Shown here: one piece after another, positions 48,342 through 59,254 of the stretch | Layout of the letters: the number at the start of each line of letters is the position of its first letter | Numbering within the stretch: position 1 is the stretch's first letter | DNA from: Bacteroidales bacterium | GTDB lineage: Bacteria > Bacteroidota > Bacteroidia > Bacteroidales > UBA932 | Direction of reading: 5' to 3' | NCBI GenBank assembly: GCA_017548985.1 | Contig: JAFYYW010000026.1 | Span: 62,001-126,000, forward strand | DNA length: 64,000 bases | Notes under the pieces: model-generated | Told to the model about the DNA's origin: nothing | What the model saw: only the letters and a program-made list of their open reading frames with translations | Database searches by the model: none | Made by a program: the position numbers and the translations under genes

Positions 48342-50536
48342 AACGGGTAACCCACTCCGAAATGTAACGCGAAGCAGTCTTTACGTCTCCAGTCGGAAGG
48401 ACTGTACCAGCCGATGCTGTCCTCTGAAGGGTCGTACAACTTGACTCCGAGATCTATCCTGAGGATCAGGAAGGTGAGGTCTGCCCTGACTCCCCCGCCC
48501 CAATCCAAGGCTATGTCCTTGCCGAACCCTTCCCTATTGGGATGTATGAGACTGAAGTCATCGAATTTCCCGTACCAGACATTTCCCGCGTCCATGAAAA
48601 GGGCGCCCTGCAGCTTCCAGAACATCGGGAACCTGTACTCAATGTTGGCCTCGAGCTTTATGTCACCGGTCTGGCTGGGGATGACGACACCTGCGATTGG
48701 TGGCTGACGACCCGGTCCGAGGGTCCTGGCCTGCCAGCCTCTCATGCTGTTGGCACCACCGCTGTAGAACTGTTTCTCGAACGGTAGGGTGAAAGCGCCT
48801 CCCAACGCCATTCCGTATCCGCCCAACAACCGGATTGCGAGAGCCTGTGTATCATTCCTGCCGAAAACGAAAGTCTCGCCGAGAGTAAGCTCGGAACGAA
48901 TATATTGGGAGCAAGGAATCCCCCAGATCTCGGTCACTCCAAAATTCCTGAAGTCAAACGTCTTGCCGAGCAGATTGAGGACATTACCCGAAGCGTCAAG
49001 CGAGAAACGTACATATCTGTAGGATCTTCTAGGTATCAAGTCTGTGCAGGTCGTGTAATAGATGATGGCGCCGGAACCCACGTCGAAGTGGTCCGAATAC
49101 GTGTTATAAAGGATGGGATTGTCACCGATGAGATCATAGAACGCATCAGTAACATCCTGCAACCGCACTATCTTGGCCTGCAGAGGATAAAGCTGGTAAA
49201 TGAACCTGCCTCTTGAGAAGGAGCCCGAATAACCGAAAGATGACGAGATCATGATCCGGGTGAACTCCGGACGGTCCAGGTAGTTGAAGGATGCGTTGAT
49301 ATCCGTCCTCGGAACATTCGGACCGTGGAAAATGGAGTTAGGAAGCCCGAGAAACTCAGGGAAACTCAATCCTACAGAAGCTCCGAACTCATTGGAGCGG
49401 ATACTGCTGTTTTTCCACATGTACTGGAAATTGCCAAGGAAACTAAGGTTCAACCATTGCCCGCCATGGAATATATTCTTATGGAAGTAACTGATCTGCG
49501 GAGAATTACCTATAAGGCCATTGGAATTGGTCGATGCTTCGAAATTCAGCTTGAAACCCTGGAGCCGGGAATTGGTCAGGTTAATGTCGCAATCAACCAC
49601 ATCGGCAGTATCCCTGGGGTTGAGTGAGATATTGACACCACTGAAGAGTTTCAGGGCGGACAGGCGGGAATAGGTGTTGTTCACTTCCCTCTCGTCGTAA
49701 AGTTTCCCGGGACTGACCGTGTTCATATTGCGAATGACCCGGTCATTGAACTTCAGATTCTTATCCCAAGAGATAGACACGTCTCCGAAAGTGTATTTCC
49801 GGAATGGTTTGGCTGTCTCCGGTGTCTGGTTTCTGGTATATTCCCGGACATACATGACAAGGTCGGCGGTATCTTTCTTCTGAAGGGTGTCAGCCTCGAA
49901 AGAGTAGTAGTTCTTGTTGAAACCGAACCATCCGTGCCTCCTCATCCACTCGGCTGACCTCTCCGTCTCTTCCTCCAACAGCGCCTCTGCCAGATAATCA
50001 CCAGGCTTGATAGTGACATTAAGTGTGTCGGCATAGAAATCCTCGCTGAATTCCCCTTCCGGGACTGAATACTCCAGTTTGCCGATCTTATACCTTTTCC
50101 CCGGCTCGACAGTGTACAGGACCTTCACCTTCCGGCCATCGTAATTGACTGAGCTGCCTACCTTTGAGTTGTAATAACCAAGATACTCGAGATGTCTCCC
50201 AATGTTGGTGACGGAGGCATCCACCGCGGATGGCTCATAGACAACCGGAGCCACACCTATCTTCCTGACCAGACGGCTCCCAAGCCTGGTGGTGTCCTGA
50301 CCGGAAAGGTTGTAAAGGTTAAGGAAAGGGTTCCAACCGAAAATAAGGTAGCTGTTCGATTTCTGCTGGACATATTTCTCGAATTCCTTGGGTGACAGCT
50401 TTTTGTCCCCGAGGACCTCGACCTCGTTGCCTGCGAGCCGGTACCGTCCATCCGGAAGCGACCGTGTCGAGCTGCAGGACGAGAGCAGCGCGACCAAGAG
50501 AACTGTCAGGATGGCTTTCGGCGTTTTTGGCATCAT
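48338..50536 (-). CDS. BamA/TamA-family Omp85 lipoprotein, TamL-type
   Basis: A 732-residue outer-membrane Omp85 protein. The N-terminus is a lipoprotein signal (lipobox ALLSSC; Cys at about 21), followed by POTRA domains (about 40-330) and a 16-stranded barrel with the L6 loop motif near SMRGWQARTLGPG (VRGF/Y-like) and a C-terminal aromatic residue (VGYPF). A lipidated TamA, called TamL, is characteristic of Bacteroidota and acts with TamB in moving proteins or lipids to the outer membrane. No tamB is next to it here. It has two adjacent start ATGs (50536, 50533) and is divergent from the trmH-family gene. Confidence 0.88.
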   Translation of the reverse strand: MMPKTPKAILTVLLVALLSSCSSTRSLPDGRYRLAGNEVEVLGDKKLSPKEFEKYVQQKSNSYLIFGWNPFLNLYNLSGQDTTRLGSRLVRKIGVAPVVYEPSAVDASVTNIGRHLEYLGYYNSKVGSSVNYDGRKVKVLYTVEPGKRYKIGKLEYSVPEGEFSEDFYADTLNVTIKPGDYLAEALLEEETERSAEWMRRHGWFGFNKNYYSFEADTLQKKDTADLVMYVREYTRNQTPETAKPFRKYTFGDVSISWDKNLKFNDRVIRNMNTVSPGKLYDEREVNNTYSRLSALKLFSGVNISLNPRDTADVVDCDINLTNSRLQGFKLNFEASTNSNGLIGNSPQISYFHKNIFHGGQWLNLSFLGNFQYMWKNSSIRSNEFGASVGLSFPEFLGLPNSIFHGPNVPRTDINASFNYLDRPEFTRIMISSSFGYSGSFSRGRFIYQLYPLQAKIVRLQDVTDAFYDLIGDNPILYNTYSDHFDVGSGAIIYYTTCTDLIPRRSYRYVRFSLDASGNVLNLLGKTFDFRNFGVTEIWGIPCSQYIRSELTLGETFVFGRNDTQALAIRLLGGYGMALGGAFTLPFEKQFYSGGANSMRGWQARTLGPGRQPPIAGVVIPSQTGDIKLEANIEYRFPMFWKLQGALFMDAGNVWYGKFDDFSLIHPNREGFGKDIALDWGGGVRADLTFLILRIDLGVKLYDPSEDSIGWYSPSDWRRKDCFALHFGVGYPF

Positions 50537-50543
50537 GGTTCCA

Positions 50544-50551
50544 CAAAAATA
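50544..50551 (-). promoter_or_regulatory. Predicted -7 promoter element for the TamL gene
   Basis: The minus strand reads TATTTTTG, an exact TAnnTTTG match, 7 bp before the first ATG. The implied leader is no more than a few nucleotides. Confidence 0.5.
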
Positions 50552-50564
50552 AAAAGAATATTAA

Positions 50565-50572
50565 TATATTTG
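50565..50572 (+). promoter_or_regulatory. Predicted -7 promoter element for the trmH-family operon
   Basis: TATATTTG, exact match, 23 bp before the ATG at 50596; 13 bp from the opposing TamL element. Confidence 0.65.
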
Positions 50573-50595
50573 TTTAATTTCCACACGATGATTAT

Positions 50596-51363
50596 ATGAG
50601 TATACCCGTCTCCAACAACGAAATCAAATTCGTCAAGTCACTCGAGCAGAAGAAATTCAGGGATTCCAACGGCATGTTTGTCGTGGAGGGGGAGAAGATG
50701 GTTGAAGAGGCGCTCAACTCATCCTTCGAGGTTTTCCGCTATTACCGGATATCGGAAGTCGGGTTCACGGCGATGTCACGGATGACATTTTTGGCCTCAC
50801 CCTCCCCTGCCCTCGCCGTGCTACGGAAACCCGTCGATATAGAGATACAAGACCTGTCCTATTTCTCCCTGCCTGAAAGCGGGCTTTTCCTGGCTCTTGA
50901 CGGGATCCGGGATCCGGGCAACTTGGGTACCATTTTGAGGATAGCTGACTGGTTCGGGATCGACGCTGTTTTCGCTTCAAGGGACACGGTCGACATCTTC
51001 AATCCTAAAGTCGTCCAGGCCACGATGGGAGCCATATTCAGAGTCAAGTTCCATTATTGCGATATTGCCCGGCTCAGCCGGTTCATAGTCCTTTCGGGAG
51101 GCGACGCCTATGGCACCTTCCTGGATGGGAGTGACATTTATCAAAAGGAACTGAATACCGGGAATAAGACCAAGTCATTGATAGTCATAGGGAATGAATC
51201 CAATGGCATCTCCCAGGAGGTAGCCGCCACATTGACAGAACGCCTCCTCATCCCCTCTTATCCGGAGAATGACCGTGGATCCGAATCCCTTAACGCGGCC
51301 GTCGCTACCGCTATCACGGTCGCGGAGTTCCGCAGACGACTTAACACCAATCACCAGGCATGA
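50596..51363 (+). CDS. TrmH/SpoU-family RNA 2'-O-methyltransferase
   Basis: A 255-residue SPOUT methyltransferase that 2'-O-methylates rRNA or tRNA. The N-terminal RNA-binding domain (about 1-90) includes KFRDSNGMFVVEGEKMVEEAL; the knotted catalytic domain shows ALDGIRDPGNLGTILRIADWFG, VVQATMGAIFRV, VIGNESNGISQEV and the final ESLNAAVATAITVAEF, the SpoU motifs 1-3. It overlaps the next gene by 4 bp (ATGA). The target nucleotide is unknown. Confidence 0.93.
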   Translation: MSIPVSNNEIKFVKSLEQKKFRDSNGMFVVEGEKMVEEALNSSFEVFRYYRISEVGFTAMSRMTFLASPSPALAVLRKPVDIEIQDLSYFSLPESGLFLALDGIRDPGNLGTILRIADWFGIDAVFASRDTVDIFNPKVVQATMGAIFRVKFHYCDIARLSRFIVLSGGDAYGTFLDGSDIYQKELNTGNKTKSLIVIGNESNGISQEVAATLTERLLIPSYPENDRGSESLNAAVATAITVAEFRRRLNTNHQA

Positions 51364-54296
51364 ACGAAGAATCATTGATGCGCTCCAGGATCAGGAGAAT
51401 CCTGATGATATGCAGCAACTACGACGCGTTTACCCTCGAGGAGGACGGACGGATCGAGAGCCAGATCGTGAGCGAATACAGGGAACTGAACCTCAGTAAT
51501 CCCCCGACCTTTATATGGGCCAACTCATCGGTGGACGCCGGAAAGATCCTCGAGACCGACTCGGAGATCGACATGATAATATGCATGTACAACGACCGGG
51601 ACAAGGAGGTTTTCGAGTTCGCCGCCAAGCTGCGTGGAGAGGGATCCAAGATCCCGTTCATCATGCTGATCCACTACTCCAAATCAGTCCGGCAGAGAAT
51701 CTTTGAGAATGACCGCTCGGGGATTGACTTCGTGTTCAGCTGGCAAGGCAACGCGGACTTGATCCTCGCGATTGTCAAGCTGATCGAAGATTCGGTCAAC
51801 GCGGAGAATGATGTGTTCGAGGTCGGGGTCCGGGTGATCCTCCTGGTCGAGGACTCGGTACGTTACTACTCCACCTATCTTCCTGAGTTATACAAACTTC
51901 TGATCACACAGAGCCGCGAGTTCCTGACCGAGTTCCTAAACGATGACCAGAAGAAATACCGCAAGCGCTCCAGGCCCAAAATCCTTCTCGCGACATGTTA
52001 CGAGGATGCCCTGGCATATTTCGAGAGATACAAGGAGAACCTTATGGGAGTAATCTCCGATGTCGGGATGGTGATAAGGAAGGGAGACAGCAACAAGTCA
52101 GAGAAACTTGACGCCGGGCTTGACCTTGTCAGGATCATCAAGGAATACGATCCTCTGATGCCGGTGCTCCTGCAATCCTCACAAGGAAGCATAGCCAAGG
52201 TAGCCGAGCAACTCGGAGTCGGGTTCCTGAAGAAGTTCTCCAGGACTCTGTTCATGCAACTCGGGGACTATATGAAGGAGGAGTTCGGCTTCGGTGATTT
52301 CGTTTTCAAGGGCGCCGACGGCACTGAATACGGTCGGGCCTCCAGCCTCACGGAGCTGGAAGACATAATCGGGGATATTCCAGACGAGATACTTGTGAGT
52401 AACACCTCCAAGAACATGTTCTCCAAATGGCTCTACGCTAGAGGCTTGTTCAACTTGGCCGAGACTTTCAAGGCGGAGCATCATACTGTCGCTTCCGAGT
52501 TCCGTTCCTTCCTCCTGGAGCAGATCAACAAGTACCACCAGATGATTGGACAAGGGGTCATAGCGGATTTCAAGGAAGACACTTACCAGGACTATTTCTG
52601 GTTCGCCAGGATGGGAGACGGCTCTCTCGGAGGCAAGGCCAGAGGTCTGGCTTTCCTCAATCACCTTGTCTTGAAATATTCATTATCAGACAGGTATCCC
52701 GGGATGAGGGTTACCATACCCCGCACTATCGTGGTGACCACGGAGTGGTTCGACAGGTTCGTGCTTGAGAACGGACTCCAGCATGTGATAGATTCCGAGC
52801 TTTCTGATGACGAGATCCTGTCCGAGTTTGTGGCTTCCATATTACCGGCCGAGCTGCTGGAGAAGTTGAGGGCATTCGTCGCCACTGTGGACAGTCCCGT
52901 CGCGGTCCGTTCCAGCTCCAAGCTGGAAGACAGCAATTACCAGCCTTTCGCAGGGGTGTATTCCACATACATGTGTCCTTTCGTAGAGAACAAGGACAGG
53001 ATGCTCAGGGAGATCACAAAGGCTATAAAGAGCGTCTACGCCTCGACCTATTTCGCCGGGAGCCGAGCCTATATCCAGGCCAGCGGGAACCTTATCGGAG
53101 AGGAAAAGATGGCCATCATTATCCAGAGCATCTGCGGCACCAGGCATGGCGATGACTACTATCCGATGCTATCCGGTGTGGCCAGGTCATTAAACGCTTA
53201 TCCGATCGGTTCCGAGAAGCCCTCGGACGGAATATTGAACGTCGCCTTCGGTCTAGGAAAGACTGTGGTGGACGGAGGGCGTACCCTCAGGGTCAGTCCG
53301 AAAGCTACCAAGAAGATATTACAGCTCTCTTCCCCATCTCTGGCGATGAGGGACACACAGACAGAGATGTATGTGCTTGACACCAGCCCGGGAGCATTCA
53401 AGATCTCCAAGAATGATGGAGTGAACCTCAGGAGAATACCGGTTTCCGAGGCCCTGGAGAAGTTTGACAGGCCTGAGCTGGTCGTGTCCACCTACGTGGC
53501 TCAAGACGACCGTATGCAGCCTGGAATGAGCGTCAGAGGCCCCAGAGTCATTTCATTTGACGGGTTATTCCAATATGACAGGTTCCCTCTCGCCTCCGCC
53601 CTTTCAGAAATAATGGACATTTGCCGGAACGAGCTCATGTCTGAGGTAGAGATAGAGTTCGCGCTCGACCCTGTCAAGGGCACTGCCGGACGTGAGGCCG
53701 CCCTGGAACTGCTCCAAGTCAGGCCGGTTTCGGAAGGCACCTCTTTCCAGAGCACCTCCATGGAAGAAGTTGTCAAGACATTGTCCCCAGTCTTGGTCAG
53801 GAGCGACAACGCGCTCGGCAATGGCCTGTTCCAGGACACCGAATATATCGTGGCCATACTCCCCGGCGTGTTTGACAAAATGAAAACAAGGCAGATGGCC
53901 GACGAGATCTCAGCGATCAACTCCCGTATGCTTAAGGAAGGTAAGACATATTTCCTGATCGGCCCGGGAAGATGGGGGTCATCAATCCCCACGCTTGGAG
54001 TCCCCGTAAACTGGACTGATATCTCAGCCGCCAGAATGGTGGTAGAGTACGGTATGGACGGTTTCAGGATCGAACCCAGCCAAGGAACCCATTTCTTCCA
54101 GAACATCACCTCCCTCGGTGTCGGCTACCTGTCAGTTGATGAATATGCCGGATCCGGATCGATTGATTTCAAGGCTCTCGAGGCTTTAGATACCGAATAT
54201 GAGGGGGAATATGCGAAAGTATGGACATCAAAGAAGTTGAGAGGATTCATTGACCGGAACTCCGGAAAGTCGATAATAGGTCTTAAGGATGAGTAA
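51360..54296 (+). CDS. PEP/pyruvate-binding domain protein with two receiver-like domains
   Basis: A 978-residue cytoplasmic protein. Residues about 10-130 look like a degenerate response-regulator receiver fold (RRILMICSNYDAF, then DMIICMYNDRDKEVFEFA). Residues about 155-315 form a second receiver-like unit with VILLVEDSVRYYSTYLPEL (acidic pair near 163) and a candidate phosphoacceptor Asp near 234 in GVISDVGMVI. A PEP-synthase/PPDK-type nucleotide-binding domain (about 415-780) has GSLGGKARGLAFLNHL, PVAVRSSSKLEDS and YQPFAGVYSTYM. A final domain has GPGRWGSS near 868. The phosphohistidine swivel and PEP/pyruvate TIM-barrel domains of true PEP synthase are absent. It is coupled to the trmH-family gene and GH13 by overlaps. 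The catalytic role is unknown. Confidence 0.8.
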   Translation: MNEESLMRSRIRRILMICSNYDAFTLEEDGRIESQIVSEYRELNLSNPPTFIWANSSVDAGKILETDSEIDMIICMYNDRDKEVFEFAAKLRGEGSKIPFIMLIHYSKSVRQRIFENDRSGIDFVFSWQGNADLILAIVKLIEDSVNAENDVFEVGVRVILLVEDSVRYYSTYLPELYKLLITQSREFLTEFLNDDQKKYRKRSRPKILLATCYEDALAYFERYKENLMGVISDVGMVIRKGDSNKSEKLDAGLDLVRIIKEYDPLMPVLLQSSQGSIAKVAEQLGVGFLKKFSRTLFMQLGDYMKEEFGFGDFVFKGADGTEYGRASSLTELEDIIGDIPDEILVSNTSKNMFSKWLYARGLFNLAETFKAEHHTVASEFRSFLLEQINKYHQMIGQGVIADFKEDTYQDYFWFARMGDGSLGGKARGLAFLNHLVLKYSLSDRYPGMRVTIPRTIVVTTEWFDRFVLENGLQHVIDSELSDDEILSEFVASILPAELLEKLRAFVATVDSPVAVRSSSKLEDSNYQPFAGVYSTYMCPFVENKDRMLREITKAIKSVYASTYFAGSRAYIQASGNLIGEEKMAIIIQSICGTRHGDDYYPMLSGVARSLNAYPIGSEKPSDGILNVAFGLGKTVVDGGRTLRVSPKATKKILQLSSPSLAMRDTQTEMYVLDTSPGAFKISKNDGVNLRRIPVSEALEKFDRPELVVSTYVAQDDRMQPGMSVRGPRVISFDGLFQYDRFPLASALSEIMDICRNELMSEVEIEFALDPVKGTAGREAALELLQVRPVSEGTSFQSTSMEEVVKTLSPVLVRSDNALGNGLFQDTEYIVAILPGVFDKMKTRQMADEISAINSRMLKEGKTYFLIGPGRWGSSIPTLGVPVNWTDISAARMVVEYGMDGFRIEPSQGTHFFQNITSLGVGYLSVDEYAGSGSIDFKALEALDTEYEGEYAKVWTSKKLRGFIDRNSGKSIIGLKDE

Positions 54297-55857
54297 ACCG
54301 GTTGTCTACCAGATGCTTCCCCGTATTTGGGGAAATCCTGTCAGCTCTCCTGTCCCGGATGGCTCCCTGGCGGAGAACGGTTGCGGCAAATTCGGTTCTA
54401 TAGACGAAGTGACCCTGACCTGGCTCAAGGAGAAGCTTAAGGTCACCCATGTCTGGTATACCGGAGTCATAAGGCATGCGACGACGGCGAGGTTCCCTGG
54501 ATGCGACGCGTCCGCACAAGCCATCGTCAAAGGCAAAGCCGGTTCCCCATACGCCATTACAGACTACTATGATGTCAATCCGTATCTGGCTGATAATCCA
54601 AAGAATAGGATAGACGAATTTGAGTCTTTGTTAAATAGGACTCACTCGGTCGGATTAAAGGCAATCATAGACTTTATTCCTAACCATGTCTCCCGGGACT
54701 ATGGCAAGGTTGGTCTCATTCGCAGGCCTGCCTCAGGTGTTCTAGGGGAAAAGGATGACTGCTCTTTTCATTGGCGTCCGGAGAACGATTTTTACTACTA
54801 TCCCGGACAGGCTCTAATCCTGCCTGATAACGGACAATATTACGAGAATCCGGCCAAGGCGTCCGGCAACTGCTTCTCCCCCGCCCCCGACAAGACCTGT
54901 TGGTACGAGACTATAAGGCTGAATTACTGCGACTTCCACACTCCCACATGGGACCGTATGCTTGAGATTGTAAGATACTGGTGCCTCAAGGGTGTGGACG
55001 GGTTCCGCTGCGACATGGTGGAGATGGTTCCATGGCAGTTCATGAAATGGCTTATTGCCGGGATCAAGACCGAGTTTCCGGATGTGATATTCATCGCCGA
55101 GGTCTATCAGAAGGATCTGTACCGGCATTATATCGGCGAGGTCGGATTCGATATGCTGTACGACAAATCTGGGCTGTACGACACCATGAGGGCGATTGTG
55201 GAGGGCAAAGGTCCGGCCAAGGGAATAACCTGGAACTGGCAGTTCCTTGGAGACCTTCAGCCCAGGATGCTTAACTTCCTCGAGAACCACGACGAGCAGC
55301 GTTTCGCTTCCGGCTTTTTCGCCAAAGATCCTCTTAAGGCCACCGCTCCCCTTTGCGCCGAATTGATGCTGAATGACGCTCCCTATATGATCTATTCAGG
55401 GCAAGAGATAGGTGAGCCAGGAATGGACAAAGAAGGATTCAGCGGCATGGACGGACGTACCACTATATTCGACTGGTGGAGTGTGGCCTCGTTGAGAAGG
55501 CTATACGCCTACATTCATGATGGTGAGGGACTTACGGCTGAGGAATCCAAGGTTCTGGAGTTATACGGGAATATTCTTTCCCTGGCCGTCGACCAGGCTT
55601 TCGAAGGTGCCGGGACATACGATTTGGGTTATTGCCAGCCCCCGGGAAACGGATTCGATCCGGACAAGCACTTCGCGTTCCTGAGAGGTCGAGGAGGAAA
55701 CGCTCATCTCTTTGTGTGCGACTTCTCATGCGAGGACGTCTCCATGGAAATCGTGATTCCGACGGAAGCGTTGGAGTATATGGGGATTAACAAAAAGGAG
55801 ACGCCCAAATTGAGCGTCTCCGTACGAGCCTTCGGATACTCTGTCTTACCAGTTTAG
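54289..55857 (+). CDS. Cytoplasmic GH13 alpha-amylase family enzyme
   Basis: A 522-residue GH13 glycoside hydrolase or transglycosidase without signal peptide, so likely acting on intracellular alpha-glucans. The (beta/alpha)8 motifs are IDFIPNHVSR (region I), DGFRCDMVEM with nucleophile Asp near 240 (II), IFIAEVYQ with acid/base Glu near 270 (III) and LENHDEQR with Asp near 334 (IV). The C-terminal beta domain ends at ALEYMG..FGYSVLPV. It overlaps the upstream PEP-binding gene by 8 bp and the convergent PPi-phosphofructokinase by 12 bp. Possible roles include glycogen or maltodextrin breakdown; the subfamily is not known to me. Confidence 0.88.
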   Translation: MSKPVVYQMLPRIWGNPVSSPVPDGSLAENGCGKFGSIDEVTLTWLKEKLKVTHVWYTGVIRHATTARFPGCDASAQAIVKGKAGSPYAITDYYDVNPYLADNPKNRIDEFESLLNRTHSVGLKAIIDFIPNHVSRDYGKVGLIRRPASGVLGEKDDCSFHWRPENDFYYYPGQALILPDNGQYYENPAKASGNCFSPAPDKTCWYETIRLNYCDFHTPTWDRMLEIVRYWCLKGVDGFRCDMVEMVPWQFMKWLIAGIKTEFPDVIFIAEVYQKDLYRHYIGEVGFDMLYDKSGLYDTMRAIVEGKGPAKGITWNWQFLGDLQPRMLNFLENHDEQRFASGFFAKDPLKATAPLCAELMLNDAPYMIYSGQEIGEPGMDKEGFSGMDGRTTIFDWWSVASLRRLYAYIHDGEGLTAEESKVLELYGNILSLAVDQAFEGAGTYDLGYCQPPGNGFDPDKHFAFLRGRGGNAHLFVCDFSCEDVSMEIVIPTEALEYMGINKKETPKLSVSVRAFGYSVLPV

Positions 55858-57075
55858 TATCTTCTTGAAATCATATTCCTCAGGATTGGCGACGAAAGCC
55901 TTGGCGGCCTCGTAGTCATCGGGAGTGATGTAGTGGCATATGTGGAGATAATAGTTTCTCGCGATGCCACCTTCGATGTTGACCCTGCGAGGAGGAATCT
56001 TTCCTTCCTCATTCTGCAAATCCTTCAGATAGAGAGGCTTGGGATCTCCGTTCTTGTCCACGTAGACCATGCAGCCAGTCTCACCCTTCGTGTAGAGCTC
56101 AAAGACTCCCATAGCGAGTTCAGAGCAATAGGAAAGATCATACGCGACAGGATCCTGGCAACGGACATCGTAGCCGATCTCCACAGGACGGGTCTTCATC
56201 TTAAGACCGATCTTCTTGAATTCCTTCTCGAGAATATCGTTGAAGAGGACAGCCTTGCTGATCTTGCCAAGTTCCGGGTGGCCGTGCTCGTCGTAGGTCA
56301 TCGTCACACCGGCGTTCTTGATCTCAGCGGGGTCAAGGTCGTGGAACACGCCTTCGGCAACCACCACGGTGCCGTAAGGTATACCCAAAACCTTACGCTT
56401 CAGGATAGCGGAGACAGCGAGCTTGACAATCTTGTCAAGGCTGATCGGGGTCTTGTTGAACATCTCGGGGATGATGGTCATCGAGCAATGTGTGGCCTCG
56501 CCGATACCAAGCGCGAGATGGCCGGCGGAACGTCCCATAGCGGAGATAAGGAGCCAGGTGCCGGAGGTGCGGGCATCCTCATAAACTGTCCTGGCGATAT
56601 GGGCGCCCTCATTCTTGGCTGAGTTGAAGCCGAAAGTCGGAGCGTTGTCCGGGAGGGGCAGGTCGTTGTCGATGGTCTTGGGGACATGGATGTTGTGGAT
56701 CGGGTAGTTCTTCGCCTGGAGGAACTTGGCGATCCTGTTGGCGGTGGAGGCGGTGTCGTCACCACCGACGGTGACCAGGAGCTTAACGTTATTGTCCTGG
56801 AAAAGAGGGAGATTGAAATTCTTCTCGAAATCCTCGTTAGTGGGCTTGAAACGGCTCATCTGGAGGTAGGAGCCGCCCCTGTTGAAATAAGCGTCAGCCT
56901 TGAAGAAATCGATGTCCTCGATGCGGGGATTCTTGTTGAACAGTCCGCTGTAGCCTTCGTGGAGTCCGATGACTCTGTAGCCTTTGTAAAGGAAAGTCTT
57001 GGCGACTGAGAACACAACCGTGTTCATTCCGGGTGCGGGGCCGCCACCGCAGAGGATGATGATTGAATCTTTCAT
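55846..57075 (-). CDS. PPi-type 6-phosphofructokinase
   Basis: A 409-residue phosphofructokinase of the group III/PPi-dependent type, interconverting fructose-6-phosphate and fructose-1,6-bisphosphate. The phosphate-donor site has GGDD (104-107) where ATP enzymes have GGDG, and PKTIDND (132-138) with Lys where ATP enzymes have Gly; both are hallmarks of PPi use. ATG 57075 gives MKDSIIILCGGGPAPGMN, the expected start; a longer frame to 57120 crosses the promoter. PPi use makes the reaction reversible. It converges on the GH13 gene with a 12-bp overlap. Confidence 0.9.
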   Translation of the reverse strand: MKDSIIILCGGGPAPGMNTVVFSVAKTFLYKGYRVIGLHEGYSGLFNKNPRIEDIDFFKADAYFNRGGSYLQMSRFKPTNEDFEKNFNLPLFQDNNVKLLVTVGGDDTASTANRIAKFLQAKNYPIHNIHVPKTIDNDLPLPDNAPTFGFNSAKNEGAHIARTVYEDARTSGTWLLISAMGRSAGHLALGIGEATHCSMTIIPEMFNKTPISLDKIVKLAVSAILKRKVLGIPYGTVVVAEGVFHDLDPAEIKNAGVTMTYDEHGHPELGKISKAVLFNDILEKEFKKIGLKMKTRPVEIGYDVRCQDPVAYDLSYCSELAMGVFELYTKGETGCMVYVDKNGDPKPLYLKDLQNEEGKIPPRRVNIEGGIARNYYLHICHYITPDDYEAAKAFVANPEEYDFKKILNW

Positions 57076-57119
57076 GATAGATATTTTGTTGAATAATATT
57101 CCTATCCGGATAGCGGACA

Positions 57120-57127
57120 CAAATTTA
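57120..57127 (-). promoter_or_regulatory. Predicted -7 promoter element for PPi-phosphofructokinase
   Basis: The minus strand reads TAAATTTG, exact match, 44 bp upstream of the ATG at 57075. Confidence 0.6.
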
Positions 57128-57128
57128 A

Positions 57129-59249
<2,121 letters not shown>

Positions 59250-59254
59250 GAGAT

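Noticed and set aside
51360..54296. Annotation as phosphoenolpyruvate synthase (ppsA)
   Set aside because: Only the nucleotide-binding domain is present; the phosphohistidine and PEP-binding TIM-barrel domains are not seen.
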